NCBI GenBank assembly: GCA_930367215.1 | Contig: OV884060.1 | Location: 205,285,253-205,349,252 of the forward strand | From: Pollenia angustigena | Lineage: Eukaryota; Arthropoda; Insecta; Diptera; Polleniidae | DNA: 64,000 nt | Direction of reading: 5' to 3' | Part shown: piece by piece, positions 42,184 to 52,518 of the stretch | How the letters are laid out: each line of letters opens with the position of its first letter | Position numbering within the stretch: position 1 is the first letter of the stretch | Notes under the pieces: generated by a model | Databases searched by the model: none | What the model was told of the DNA's origin: nothing | Seen by the model: the letters and a program-made list of their open reading frames with translations, nothing else | Program-made: the position numbers and the translations under genes

Positions 42184-42433
42184 CCCTAGAAAGATAATCT
42201 GCGTAAATTTTACGCATGCACTTTCGAAATATTGATATTTATTTTTAAATAGCTTGAATAAGTTGCTGTGCATTTCAGAGATTTTATATGTACAATTTTA
42301 AATTTTGGTATTTTTATTAAATACAAGTGGTAAAATGAAATCCATATTAGTTTGTTCTTAATTAATCAAAAACAACAACAACACAGCAGACTAAAATAAT
42401 GCGTAAATTTTACGCATGATTATCTTTTAAGGG
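42184..42433. mobile_element. piggyBac-family MITE
   Basis: TTAA duplication at 42180-42183 and 42434-42437. The left end reads CCCTAGAAAGATAATCTGCG and is followed by an internal repeat TGCGTAAATTTTACGCATG. The right end is ATGCGTAAATTTTACGCATG then ATTATCTTTTAAGGG. This reproduces the 13-bp terminal and 19-bp internal inverted-repeat design of the founding piggyBac element, with the same motif order on the left as its 3' end. The body is only 250 bp and has no transposase. Confidence 0.9.
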
Positions 42434-42492
42434 TTAAAGGAAATTTCACTATTTATGCGAAGTTTTCCGAAATTTAACTTTTTAAAGGAAAT

Positions 42493-42926
42493 TTTGCTAG
42501 ATCCCAATAAAAAATGGAGCTTCCAACGAAGCAGTTTTGTAAGGGAGAAACATAAAAGTTTCGCTTACCATTGCGCTAACGGAAGACATGAATTTTATAT
42601 GGCGAGTTCCCACTTTGAAGCAATACATTTTTGACACATAAAGCGCATTATTCAGCGCACATAAAAATTGTTGGATGTAACGATCAGCTTTACACACTGA
42701 ATGTTTTGATACAGTTATCTTTTAGTATTCTCCCTTACAAACCTGCTTCGTAGTAAGGGAATGCCGTAGCACTTGAAATGTTATTTTTTTTTTATAAAAG
42801 TTGTTGAGAGTTCTTTCACTTACTTTACTGCATTCCTGTATGTCTTATTGCGTATCGCATAATTGTGCGCTTATTTTTTTAAATGTACCTTTAGTGCTTC
42901 GCAAAATGATAAAATTTTTTATTGGG
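42493..42926. mobile_element. TIR element with CCCAATAAAAAAT ends
   Basis: CCCAATAAAAAATGG at 42493 and ATTTTTTATTGGG ending 42926. An AT dinucleotide lies on both sides. Internal inverted words GAAGCAGTTTTGTAAGGG and CCCTTACAAACCTGCTTC. About 434 bp, non-coding. It shares the CCCARTAAAA terminus with 43010-43563. Confidence 0.65.
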
Positions 42927-43009
42927 ATTTCACTGTTTAAAGGAAATTAAGTCAGGTATCACTATTTATAGGAAATTTCATTTATGGGAGATTTTACTCT
43001 CCCAGTAAA

Positions 43010-43563
43010 AACTTCGCCTACAAAATAATGTGTTGAGTAATCAGAAAAACATGAAGGCACTACTTACAATTCTACTGAAAGAACCAATAAATTTTACAAG
43101 GGATGTCCCAATATTAACGCATTTTAAAGTAAGTCATTATTTTTTTACTTAAACACATCCAGAAAAAAGTAGTTATAGAAGTTGTTATAGCTGTAGTTAT
43201 AGAAGAAAGCTTCTAAATAATGAGTTAAAGATGCTATTCATTTTGAAAAAGTAAGCGAAGATTTTACTGGGATTATTAGAAAATTTTGTCCCCCCAGTAA
43301 AAACTTCGCCTACTTTTTCAAAATGAATAGCTTCTTTCACTCATTATTTAGTAGCGTTCTTGTATAGCTACTTCTTAAACAACTTCTATAAGTACGTTTT
43401 TCTGGATGTATGTGGGTAAAAAAATAATGACTTACTTTTGAATGCGTTCATTTTGGGACATCCCTTGTAAAATCCACTAGTTCTTTCTGTACAATTGTAA
43501 GTAGTGCTTTTATGTTTTTCTGATTACTCAACACATTATTTTGTAGGCGAAGTTTTTACTGGG
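43010..43563. mobile_element. Double foldback element with CCCAGTAAAAACTTCGCC ends
   Basis: Two ~265-bp units in opposite orientation (43010-43271 and 43293-43563), each bounded by CCCAGTAAAAACTTCGCC or its inverse, separated by 21 bp. The arms match over nearly all their length (GTCATTATTTTTTTACTTAA and its inverse; TACTTTTTCAAAATGAATAG). The whole is a palindrome of about 550 bp. Confidence 0.75.
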
Positions 43564-43800
43564 ATCACTATTTATATAAAGTTTTCCGAAAAATTACTCT
43601 TTAAAGGAAATATTACTATTTTCGCATAATGCCGAAATTTTACAATTTATAAATTTTCCGAAATTTTACTGTTTGTAGGAAATTTTGTCAGATATCACTC
43701 ACTATTTATAGGAAATTTTGCAAAATTTCACAATTGAGCGAAAATTTTACATTTTCACTATTTTTTAAGAAATTTGCCTAAATTTTACTTTTTGGACGAA

Positions 43801-44873
43801 ATTTTCAGGTTAATACGAAATTTCTCTTCTTATGCATAAAAATTAAAAATATCATTCATTATTTTTTTAATTAACTTTTACAAAACTTCACTTGTTCTAC
43901 AATATTTTCTTAATATCAATTTGTAAGACACTTTACGAACTTTTTTTTTTTTATACCTAGCAATTTTTACTTTTTGTTTTGGAAATTTTACGAAATATTA
44001 CAAAATTTTCTACATCGATAAAACTCTGTTTTAGCACATCTTTTTTTCTCGCGAAGTATTGAAAACGTTTAAAAGCTTTTAAATAATTAAGTTGAATCTC
44101 TGCCCACAGTGCATTTTCTGTTTCATATGTGTTATAATGATTCCAAGAAATGTGTTTGCGTATATTTCACATTTCTGGAATTGTTTTTAGTTTTTTTCCT
44201 GTTACAATTTTGGGGAAGTTTAGTTGTGTTTTTTCTTTTCTTTTTTAGTTTGTCGTTTTAATTTATGACAGGTTGGCGTTATTTGTTGTCATTGTTTGTG
44301 ATTTATAGTTGAAACAAAACAAGTTAGGACGAGCATATCGCAGCTTTTGTGGTTTTGGCCACCATCTAAGTTTAAAAAGTTAAAGAGCAAGTTTTGCCTG
44401 AATTACGGATTTCATTAGATGCATGATTTTTATCTTAAAGCATGTAAGCGAAAGTGGTGCAATAGACATTTGTCCATCTGTCCAGTCAGATACACACACT
44501 CTAATCTAAATCGAAAGAAAAAAAAAATTTATTATAATTTGTTATAATTAAAAAGCAACAAAAATTTTGAAGAAAAAAAGTATGTGTAATAGGATGGGAA
44601 TTTGAGATAAAAAAAAAACCCAAAATTTTTTTATATTGTATGGTGATTTACAACAAATAAAAAAACATGATTTAGTTTAAATTTGGAAGAAAAAAAAGGT
44701 ATGAAACGTGTTTGTCGTGCACTTATTCTCATAGTCATTATAACACCTTTTAAATATACATATGTATGTAGTTGTTAAAATATTTATAGAACAGTAATTA
44801 GTATTGTTGTTATTTTGTTAAACTATTTATGGTTTTTAATCCAAATTTTTAATATTTTTAATTAGGCTTAAGT
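43801..44873. other. No gene recognised
   Basis: A/T-rich with poly(T) and poly(A) runs. Parts (44790-44870) belong to the 5' extension of the B-box repeat unit that follows. Confidence 0.4.
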
Positions 44874-45709
44874 CATTAAATTATTTTTATGAAGAAAGGA
44901 ATTTTACAACATGAAAATTAATTAAAATTTACTGATAATTTTTCATTCTTGACTCAATCTGGGCTCGAACCCAGGCGTTTTTACGGACAGGTTACCCTGA
45001 CATGTTTCGATTGCAACCACTCAATCTCCTCAGAGGGCTTGCCATTTAACACTCGCAGCCATCGACGACTGCTGACGTCATTAGTCAAACATCAATCCTT
45101 AAACCAAATTGTATTTAACCTTTGGTAGATCGAAATTTGCTTTGAATGATTACCTATTTTAATTTATTTTACATGTTCTTCCTTTACTTCTGTTTTTTCG
45201 TATTTTTGTCAAGAATTCTTCTTGAAGTTCAAAGTACATATTTTTGTTTTGTTTTTTCATTTTTTTTTTTTGTCTTTCTTCAATACGTTTTCATTAAATT
45301 ATTTTTATGAAGAAAGGAATTTTACAACATGAAAATTAATTAAAATTTACTGATAATTTTTCATTCTTGACTCAATCTGGGCTCGAACCCAGGCGTTTTT
45401 ACGGACAGGTTACCCTGACATGTTTCGATTGCAACCACTCAATCTCCTCAGAGGGCTTGCCGTTTAACACTCGCAGCCATCGACGACTGCTGACGTCATT
45501 AGTCAAACATCAATCCTTAAACCAAATTGTATTTAACCTTTGGTAGATCGAAATTTGCTTTGAATGATTACCTATTTTAATTTATTTTACATGTTCTTCC
45601 TTTACTTCTGTTTTTTCGTATTTTTGTCAAGAATTCTTCTTGAAGTTCAAAGTACATATTTTTGTTTTGTTTTTTCATTTTTTTTTTTTTTGTCTTTCTT
45701 TTTCTTGCT
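44874..45709 (-). repeat. Tandem pair of a B-box (tRNA-like) repeat
   Basis: Two units with a 418-bp period (44874-45291 and 45292-45709) that are almost identical; the only easily seen change is GCCATTTAACAC against GCCGTTTAACAC. On the minus strand each has a perfect Pol III B box in CTGGGTTCGAGCCCAG (a 5-bp T-arm stem with 7-nt loop), preceded by GAGATTGAGTGGTTGCAATC as a possible A-box region. That spacing resembles class II (Ser/Leu) tRNAs. No acceptor stem closes, so these are tRNA-derived repeats, not tRNA genes. Confidence 0.65.
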
Positions 45710-46062
45710 GACCTTTTCAGCACAACTTGAAGGACAAATGCAAACATAGAGCTCGTGCCTTAGCTTTAACAATAATTAGTATTGTGGTTATTTTGTTGAA
45801 CTATTCATGGTTTTTAATCCAAATTTTTAATATTTTTAATTAGGCTTAAGTTCATCAAATTTAATTTTCATTAAATTATTTTTATGAAGAAAGGAATTTT
45901 ACAACATGAAAATTATCAGAAAATTTTAATTAATTTTCATGTTGTAAAATATTTATAGAACAGTTTAAAACACATTGGGAATGAGGGGACAAATTGGATG
46001 GATTTTGGTAATACATAGAAATATTGATGTTCCTTAAATAAGATTTAAAAATACAAAAACAC

Positions 46063-46330
46063 TTGAAATTTATTGTTGATGGGATAAGCTATTCCCTATG
46101 CATTTCACTGGTTGCTTAGGCCAGATCATCAGGAAACTTCATCCATAAAGATTTTAGAAAAACCAAAGATATTAAACCAAATAAAACTGTTAAACCTATA
46201 AGACTTATAGCAACAGTTTTACTTGTAACAATATCAAAGCTTTAACAAAACACATCAACAATAAAAAAGTGGGTTTATCTCATCTTACATTCCCCCCTAC
46301 AATTAGTTGAAATTCTCTCAACATTATCCG
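46063..46330 (-). repeat. Penelope-like repeat fragment
   Basis: AAAACACTTGAAATTTATTG, TGGTTGCTTAGGCCAGATCA and AGTTGAAATTCTCTCAACAT match the unit at 30280-30550 in the same direction. It ends at about 46330, where an ATCCGAGAGAATCATTTGGC tandem pair (46326-46370) begins. Confidence 0.7.
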
Positions 46331-46739
46331 AGAGAATCATTTGGCCACTATCCGAGAGAATCATTTGGCCTCTACAAAGCATGTCCTTTTTACACAATTT
46401 TTTGCTGTTGTTTTTCGCGTCTTCCCATGCAAGATTCACATGTCCTTGGTGTTGTTGGAGTTTCGATCCATTCAGTTTTGTTACTTTACCTTCTATCAGT
46501 TTCGGTAATCTGTTGCAGCATGTCCTTTAGGATAATGGGGCTGCATTTGGTGTAGTGGTGGAGAACCGTGCTAATCTTTGATTCCTACCTTTTTCCCAAG
46601 GGGTGAATGTATAGGGTTATTAATTTTTCGGTTTTAAAAGCAAAGATATAAAAAACACATCTTAAGCTTTAATTTCGATGAAACTTTTATTTCATTATAA
46701 TGCTTGAACCTTGCCATTAAGCACAAAATACAAAGTCAT
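46331..46739. other. No gene recognised
   Basis: Slightly less A/T-rich than its surroundings. Both strands have short readings (46307-46555 plus) without domains. It could be internal sequence of the adjoining Penelope-like fragment, but no reverse-transcriptase or GIY-YIG motif was found. Confidence 0.3.
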
Positions 46740-47110
46740 TTAGATGACCGCTCCTAGATTGTTTGCAGCAGTAGATTCTTTTGAGGTGGTTTTCGACCAC
46801 TTTTTCGCACATTTCAGGCAGTAACTCGGCGATAACTTCACGAATGCTTGTTTAAAAATGCTCCAACGTTTGGGGATTATCCGCGTAGACAATGTCTTTG
46901 ACGTAGTCCCACGGAACAAGTCTAACGGCTTCAAATCAAATGATCTTGGTCGCCAAAACGTCAAATTACGCGTTCTGGAAACTTTCCATGCAATAAAGCC
47001 AAAATCGGTTGAGGTGTGTGGCTCGGCAGCGTCTCGTTAAAACCACAAATCGTCCAGTTTATAATCCTCAATTGCATGCCAAAAAAGACGCTGAATGCTC
47101 GGAAGTTGTG
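46740..47110 (-). pseudogene. Mariner-type transposase C-terminal relic
   Basis: The minus-strand frames show GFNETLPSHT (decayed second Asp block), LLHGKFPERVI, then after a frameshift WRPRSFDLKPLDLFRG (third Asp block, usually a WPPRSCDLTPLD-type motif) and LLPEMCEK-like sequence in frame. Several frameshifts. A different mariner lineage from 7920-8631, judged by the C-terminal residues. Confidence 0.7.
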
Positions 47111-47199
47111 CCACGTTTGAACAACTACTTTTATAAAACGATTTATATTTGAGAATTGCAATGCTTTCACTAAATTTAGCGCCGCGACCACTTGTTTAA

Positions 47200-47645
47200 T
47201 CCTGCCCTCATTTTCTCGGAGGTTGTGTATTGATAACCAAAGCCGTTCCCCAGATATACAGAAATCTATAATGTTTTTGTATGGGAGGTGTTTTTTAAAT
47301 ATCAAAAAATTTTTTGTGCCACGCCCACTTGTTGTGTACAACTGAGAACCAAGATGCTTGTACCTTATTTGAAAATTTTGGCTCTTGCCATTCTCCAGAC
47401 AGACAAAAATCTTTAATGTCTTTGTACGGGAGATGACACGCCCATTGATAACTAAGACGCTTGTTCTTTATTCGGAAACTTTAGGTTTTTCCGTTCTCCA
47501 GATATACAGAATCCTATTATGTTTTTGTATGGGAAGTGCCACTCCCACCAGTCCAATCTTACCCACATTTTGTCGGATGTCGTGTATTGAGGACCAAGAT
47601 GCTTATCCTTAATTTTAAAACTGGCTCTTGTCGTTCTCCAGATAT
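47200..47645. repeat. Tandem CCAGATATACAG modules
   Basis: CTCCAGATATACAG or variants at about 47249, 47394, 47499 and 47638, each followed by TGTTTTTGTATGGGAGRT and CCACGCCCA. The unit is about 105-145 bp. Similar single modules lie in family B at 29200-29340. Confidence 0.6.
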
Positions 47646-47794
47646 ACAGTCACTCAATAAAGTTACGGCTCTCTCATATGCATTTCGTATGCATTTGTTT
47701 TTTCTCAAGGCCATTTGCACCAAACACTGAACACTGGTATCAAATTGTTAGTGGTGGTCCAAACAAAAACGCACCATGTTAATTCTAACAACCT

Positions 47795-48114
47795 GGGGGT
47801 CTACTCTCTATTGCGATGCGAAAACAATTTCGATGCGAAAGCTAAATGCCAACTTGGTACTCTCTATCACTTTCGCAAAATTTTCTGAAAATGAAGCGAC
47901 AGTGGCAATAAAAATTAAAGATGGCGCGGATTTACAGTAATGAAATGCCAAAGTGTGTAAAAATATTTGAAATTGGAAAATTTAAGTAAAATAAAGTCAT
48001 GATTTACGAAAAGAAAAAAAATTAAAAGATGCGAAAGACACTTGCGCAAACGTATTGAAGAGTACCAATCGCTAGATTTGCTGCAATTCTCTTTCGCACT
48101 AGAGAGTAGCCCCC
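47795..48114. mobile_element. MITE nested in the mariner
   Basis: Ends GGGGGTCTACTCTCTATTGC and the inverse of GGGGGCTACTCTCTAGTGCG. 320 bp, non-coding, with CGATGCGAAA and TTTCGCA words near the ends. Confidence 0.7.
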
Positions 48115-48289
48115 TGGCTCACAATATCGAAACAAAAATTTCTTTCGAATATTTACATTGAAAACCAAAACAAATTTTTATTTTTTATTATTGTTTTCAA
48201 TATAAATATAAGAAAGAAATGTTTTTGTCTACATCGTGGGCCAGGCAGTAAATAAAACAAAAAGTTTTCGAAAAATTATCTTAATATTT

Positions 48290-49234
48290 TTTTTTTATGA
48301 TAAAAGGATGTATGACAATTGTATGTGTAACAAAATATTGGCCAAATGCTCGCCACGGCTTCGATGGCATACCTCTATCTGACGGTCCATATTTCCAATG
48401 ACTCTGAGACACATTTGAGGTTCAATGTCTTTCAAGTTCCGAAATATTTCATCCATAAGCTCTTGAATTGTTCTTGGCTTATTGACGTACACTTTTTCTT
48501 TTAAATATTCCCAAAGAAAGAAGTCCAAATCACATGATAGTGACGGCAACTAAAATCGCTACGACGTGAGATAACGCGGCCATTGAATTTCTTGCGCAAA
48601 AGAGCCATTGTTTCGTTAGCTGTGTAGCAAGTGGCACTATCCTGTTGGAACCACATATCCTCCAGGTCCATATTCTCAATTTCTAGCCCAAGAAGTCCCT
48701 TATCATCTCGCGATAGCGAACACCATTCAACCTCTTTTTCAAAGAAGTACGGCCCGATGATGCCGCCAGTGCATTAAGCGCACCAAACAGGTGTTTTCCC
48801 ATTTTCTACAGCGGTTTGCTGAAATTTGAGCACAATTCTCCCGATTGTGGGCACATTTGGTCGATTATGCTGACCAAAAATCACGAAATGCGTTTAGATT
48901 TGAACGCCCATTTTCATAAAAGACTTCAACAATCTTCACGCGATGCTCAATTGTGTACCTCTCCATGGTTGAATATGTCAAACATTGAATCAAAGAAATG
49001 TCAAATTAAGTTGAGAAAAAAAATTGACGTTAAGGTGTGACTCACATTTGGTCGATTATGCTGACCAAAAAATCACGAAATGCATTTTGTTTTTAGCGCC
49101 CATTTTCGTAAAAGGCTTTAACAATCTTATCGCGCTGCTCAATTTTGTACCTCTCTATGGTTGAATATGTCAAACATTGAATCAAAGAAATTTCAAATTA
49201 AGTTGAGAAAAAAAATTGACGTTAAGGTGTGACT
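48290..49234 (-). pseudogene. Mariner-type transposase pseudogene
   Basis: The N-terminus, starting MERYTIEHRVKIVEVFYENG and continuing to NAFRDFWSA, is present in two tandem 191-bp copies (48853-49043, 49044-49234). Downstream come an ATCHTANETM-like catalytic block (about 48625) and LDFFLWEYLKEKVYVNKPRT with the third Asp region at about 48520-48540, and the tail RSRGEHLANILLH. The middle is deleted and frameshifted. It retains the aspartate of the second block's D-G-A-T-C pattern only in a shifted frame. Confidence 0.75.
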
Positions 49235-49268
49235 CACAATTAACATCGTGCATTTTGGTTGGACCACC

Positions 49269-50414
49269 CTTTTTTATCAAAACAAAAAGTAATAAGAAAG
49301 TTAATTAAATGACCTATTTACTGGGCACTGTGGTCTCAGATACCACTAGAAATAATAATACCAAGCAATGCAGATTTTGTGGAATTGATGACGAATATCT
49401 GCTGAATATCTGCTCAACTACTGTCCCGTCTTGGGGACTGCAAGCCGGAACTTTTACGTTGTGAAACTGAAGAACCCAAATGGAATTTATGATCAAGTAT
49501 TCCCTAGGCAGGGACGATTTTGGTGTCCAAAAATGTCCCATTGACGATTAGACGATTTAAACATTAAATTTGACGATTTTTACTAATATACAAAAACTTT
49601 TAATATTATTTCGTTGTTTCGAATAACCTTTTGGATACTTTCGCTTATGAAGTTGACAGTAATTGTCCCGTGTAAGTAGTTCATAATACAAATATAATAG
49701 CTTACAAATTGTATTGCTGAGTTTCGGTTTTTTTTTTTTAGTAATACTAATAAACTAAACCGTTTTTGATTTACGCGAATATATGTTGTGCAACCTCCTC
49801 CATTTTCGAACTAACGGAATATCTCAAAAAAAAAAAAAGGTTAGCACCATTGGATTCAGCGTACCCGAATTATGTTAAAACGTCATGTGCCCAGCTTGTC
49901 TATATTTTCAACTAGCGCAGAGTTATTTCTTATTCTGGTTACGTCGCAAATTCTTGTTTCTTAAACTTGTGTAGTTTATTTGGATATATGACATCCTGAA
50001 CAATACAAGATAAGTAATGTCATCTGTTGAAAAGCTTCGAAAATAACGTTATGTTTTTCAAAAACCGAATGTTTTATATTTAAAAAAAGATTATCGCTCT
50101 TCTTGAAGTTGGCATATAAAAAAAATTTAAACTTGCAATTAAAGTCAATTGGAGTTGTAAAAGCGGTTTTATTTTTAAATAATTTTTAAAAAAAAGTAAT
50201 ACACATGGTGGAATAAGCAGGTGGCATCGTTACGGCAACAAATACAACATTACAACAATAATGGAGATTATATCACCGTTTACGTCAAAAAATAGTTTAA
50301 ACAAAAATCAAAGCGTGCCATTTAACGTGATGAAATAAATAAAATTGTAGCCAATTTTTATTCTATTTAATTATGGTCAATATCTTATTTATTTTTATTT
50401 AAAATTATCAAAAA
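49269..50414. other. No gene; CACTA-like and possible hAT traces
   Basis: 49507 has CAGGGACGATTTTGGTGTCC with inward GACGATTT repeats, like a hAT end, but no partner was found. 49725-49925 matches the right half of 54030-54477 (TACGCGAATATATGTTGT, TCAGCGTACCCGAATTATG). The rest is A/T-rich and unassigned. Confidence 0.4.
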
Positions 50415-51310
50415 CAATTTGGTTTAAGGATTGATGTTTGACTAATGACGTCAGCAGTCGTCGATGGCTGCGAGTGTTAAACGGCAAGCCCTCTGAGGAG
50501 ATTGAGTGGTTGCAATCGAAACATGTCAGGGTAACCTGTCCGTAAACACCTGGGTTCGAGCCCAGATTGAGTCAAGAATGAAAAATTATCAGTAAATTTT
50601 AATTGATTTTCATGTTGTAAAATTCCTTTCTTCATAAAAATAATTTAATGAAAATTAAATTTAATGAACTTAAGCCTAATTAAAAATATTAAAAATTTGG
50701 ATTAAAAACCATAAATAGTTCAATAAAATAACCACAATACTAATAATTGTTAAAGCTAAGGCACGAGCTCTATGTTTGCATTTGTCCTTCAAGTTGTGCT
50801 GAAAAGGTCAACAAGAAAAAGAAAGACAAAAAAAAAAATGAAAAAACAAAAAATATGTACTTTGAACTTCAAGAAGAATTCTTGACAAAAGTACGAAAAA
50901 ACAGAAGTAAAGGAACAACATGTTAAAGTAAATTAAAATAGATAATCATTCAAAGCAAATTTCGATCTACCAAAGGTTAAATACAATTTGGTTTAAGGAT
51001 TGATGTTTGACTAATGACGTCAGCAGTCGTCGATGGCTGCGAGTGTTAAACGGCAAGCCCTCTGAGGAGATTGAGTGGTTGCAATCGAAACATGTCAGAG
51101 TAACCTGTCCGTAAACACCTGGGTTCGAGCCCAGATTGAGTCAAGAATGAAAAATTATCAGTAAATTTTAATTGATTTTCATGTTGTAAAATTCCTTTCT
51201 TCATAAAAATAATTTAATGAAAATTAAATTTAATGAACTTAAGCCTAATTAAAAATATTAAAAATTTGGATTAAAAACCATAAATAGTTCAATAAAATAA
51301 CCACAATACT
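50415..51310 (+). repeat. Second tandem pair of the B-box repeat, inverted relative to the first
   Basis: Units start at 50415 and 50983 (568-bp period). The plus strand carries CACCTGGGTTCGAGCCCAG and TGAGGAGATTGAGTGGTTGC. The two are almost identical to each other (TCAGGGTAA against TCAGAGTAA). Relative to 44874-45709 they are inverted and share the flank CTTAAGCCTAATTAAAAATA. Confidence 0.65.
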
Positions 51311-51803
51311 AATAATTATCAAAAACTTTAATAAAATACAATAATCACAGCACAAAACGTGGAGTTTTTGTAAACACAAACAAAACTTTGACATAAACCT
51401 AGACAAACAATGCAAAAGCAAAAAAAAAAAGGCATCTGGCGTAGTGCTGCCACCTGTTTATTCCACCATGGTAATACATATCTATTATTTTTTTTTTTTT
51501 TTCAAACTAACAAAATTTACTGTTACATATTTTACAATGACGATTTTTCTGACGATGAAGTAAGTCAATATTTTTTTTTTAACTTGAGCCAACATTTAGG
51601 CGATGCCTCCTACTAACGCACGCAATGCATTGTGTTGGTATTATGAGGAGAAGGAAGGAGGGAGTAGTGTTTGTGGACAATTAATTTTAATTTTTCCAAA
51701 TTTTAGCCGACTAGAAAGACTTCTGCCGACCTCTGGGTCGCCTCTCACATATAACGATCTATCACTTCAATATCAGTATAATTATGAAGTTTATGAACAC
51801 AAT
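51311..51803. other. No gene recognised
   Basis: Contains TGGTAGTATTATGAGGAG-type mixed sequence with 60-70-codon readings and no domain. Confidence 0.35.
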
Positions 51804-51930
51804 GGGCCATATTCATAGTCTAAATTAAGTCGACTTTAAGTTAAAACCGGCTTTAAATGGATGTCAACACCACTGTTCTAAAGTATACTTTAGAAAAAGT
51901 CGACTTAATTTTTACTATGAATATGGGCCA
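51804..51930. mobile_element. Short MITE
   Basis: GGGCCATATTCATAGTCTAA and AATTAAGTCGACTTTA on the left; AAAGTCGACTTAATTTTTAC and TATGAATATGGGCC on the right. 127 bp. Target duplication not seen. Confidence 0.75.
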
Positions 51931-52133
51931 AAGTCTTTATTCTAAGTGATATGTGAAATTATGAACAGAATCTTAGTATTTTCGTCCTTAAAGCAGTTAA
52001 AAGGTACATATGTCAACGAAGTATCTCCAAAATCGGAACCTGTTCTTTGCACACATTATTTATATTGAAGCTAGCCAGCTCGACCGACATCGTAAGATCG
52101 ATTTAAAAAGTTGTTTTGAGTCGATCAGTATAT

Positions 52134-52518
52134 CGTTAGCTAAAATGCAAAAGGACGTAACTAACGAAAATATAATTTTACAGGAGAAGCAAAAAACTCT
52201 ATTAAATGAAAACTTGAACATGTCTGAAAACATGCGTTAATGGGTCATCCATGGAATTCTTTAAACAGTTTTCAAATGAAACCATTTCATTATACACATT
52301 TTGTTGAAAAAAAAATTAATAATTACGTAGTTTTTAATTTATAAAATAAACACACTTGTAGTTACGTCCCTTTGTTTTTTGTTAATAAAAACGCAATTTT
52401 TGATGCCAGAAGTGTAAAATTTTGTGTAGACATGTAGTTCAATGGCATTTATAATAATCAATCAAAAACACGATTTTGAATTTTTTATTAGTTACGTCTT
52501 TTTGCATTTTAGCTAACG
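52134..52518. mobile_element. TIR miniature element
   Basis: CGTTAGCTAAAATGCAAAAG (continuing GACGTAACTAA) at 52134 and its inverse ending 52518. TIR about 31 bp with one or two changes. Interior non-coding. Confidence 0.8.

Larger units (their letters stand above)
40830..43800. repeat. Degenerate satellite-like array of ~30-40-bp units, broken by insertions
   Basis: Repeated phrases AGATTTCACTATTTATAGGA, AATTTTGCCAGATTTCACTT and TTTTTAATGGAAATTTTGCC occur at 40850-41035, 41945-42180, 42438-42492, 42927-43009 and 43564-43800. Between them sit four insertions: 41036-41727, 42184-42433, 42493-42926 and 43010-43563. Period and unit order are irregular. No coding potential. Confidence 0.75.
47753..49268 (-). 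mobile_element. Mariner-type element, degenerate, with nested MITE
   Basis: Ends GGTGGTCCAAACAAAAACGC at 47753 and the inverse of GGTGGTCCAACCAAAATGCA at 49268; both continue ACGATGTTAATT-like. The transposase relic reads leftward. The left part is interrupted by the MITE 47795-48114, and the 5' coding end is tandemly duplicated (191-bp period). Confidence 0.75.

Noticed and set aside
44940..45020. Possible tRNA gene with GGGTTCGAGCCC loop
   Set aside because: No closing acceptor stem or convincing anticodon arm; occurs four times within tandem repeats, so called a tRNA-like repeat.
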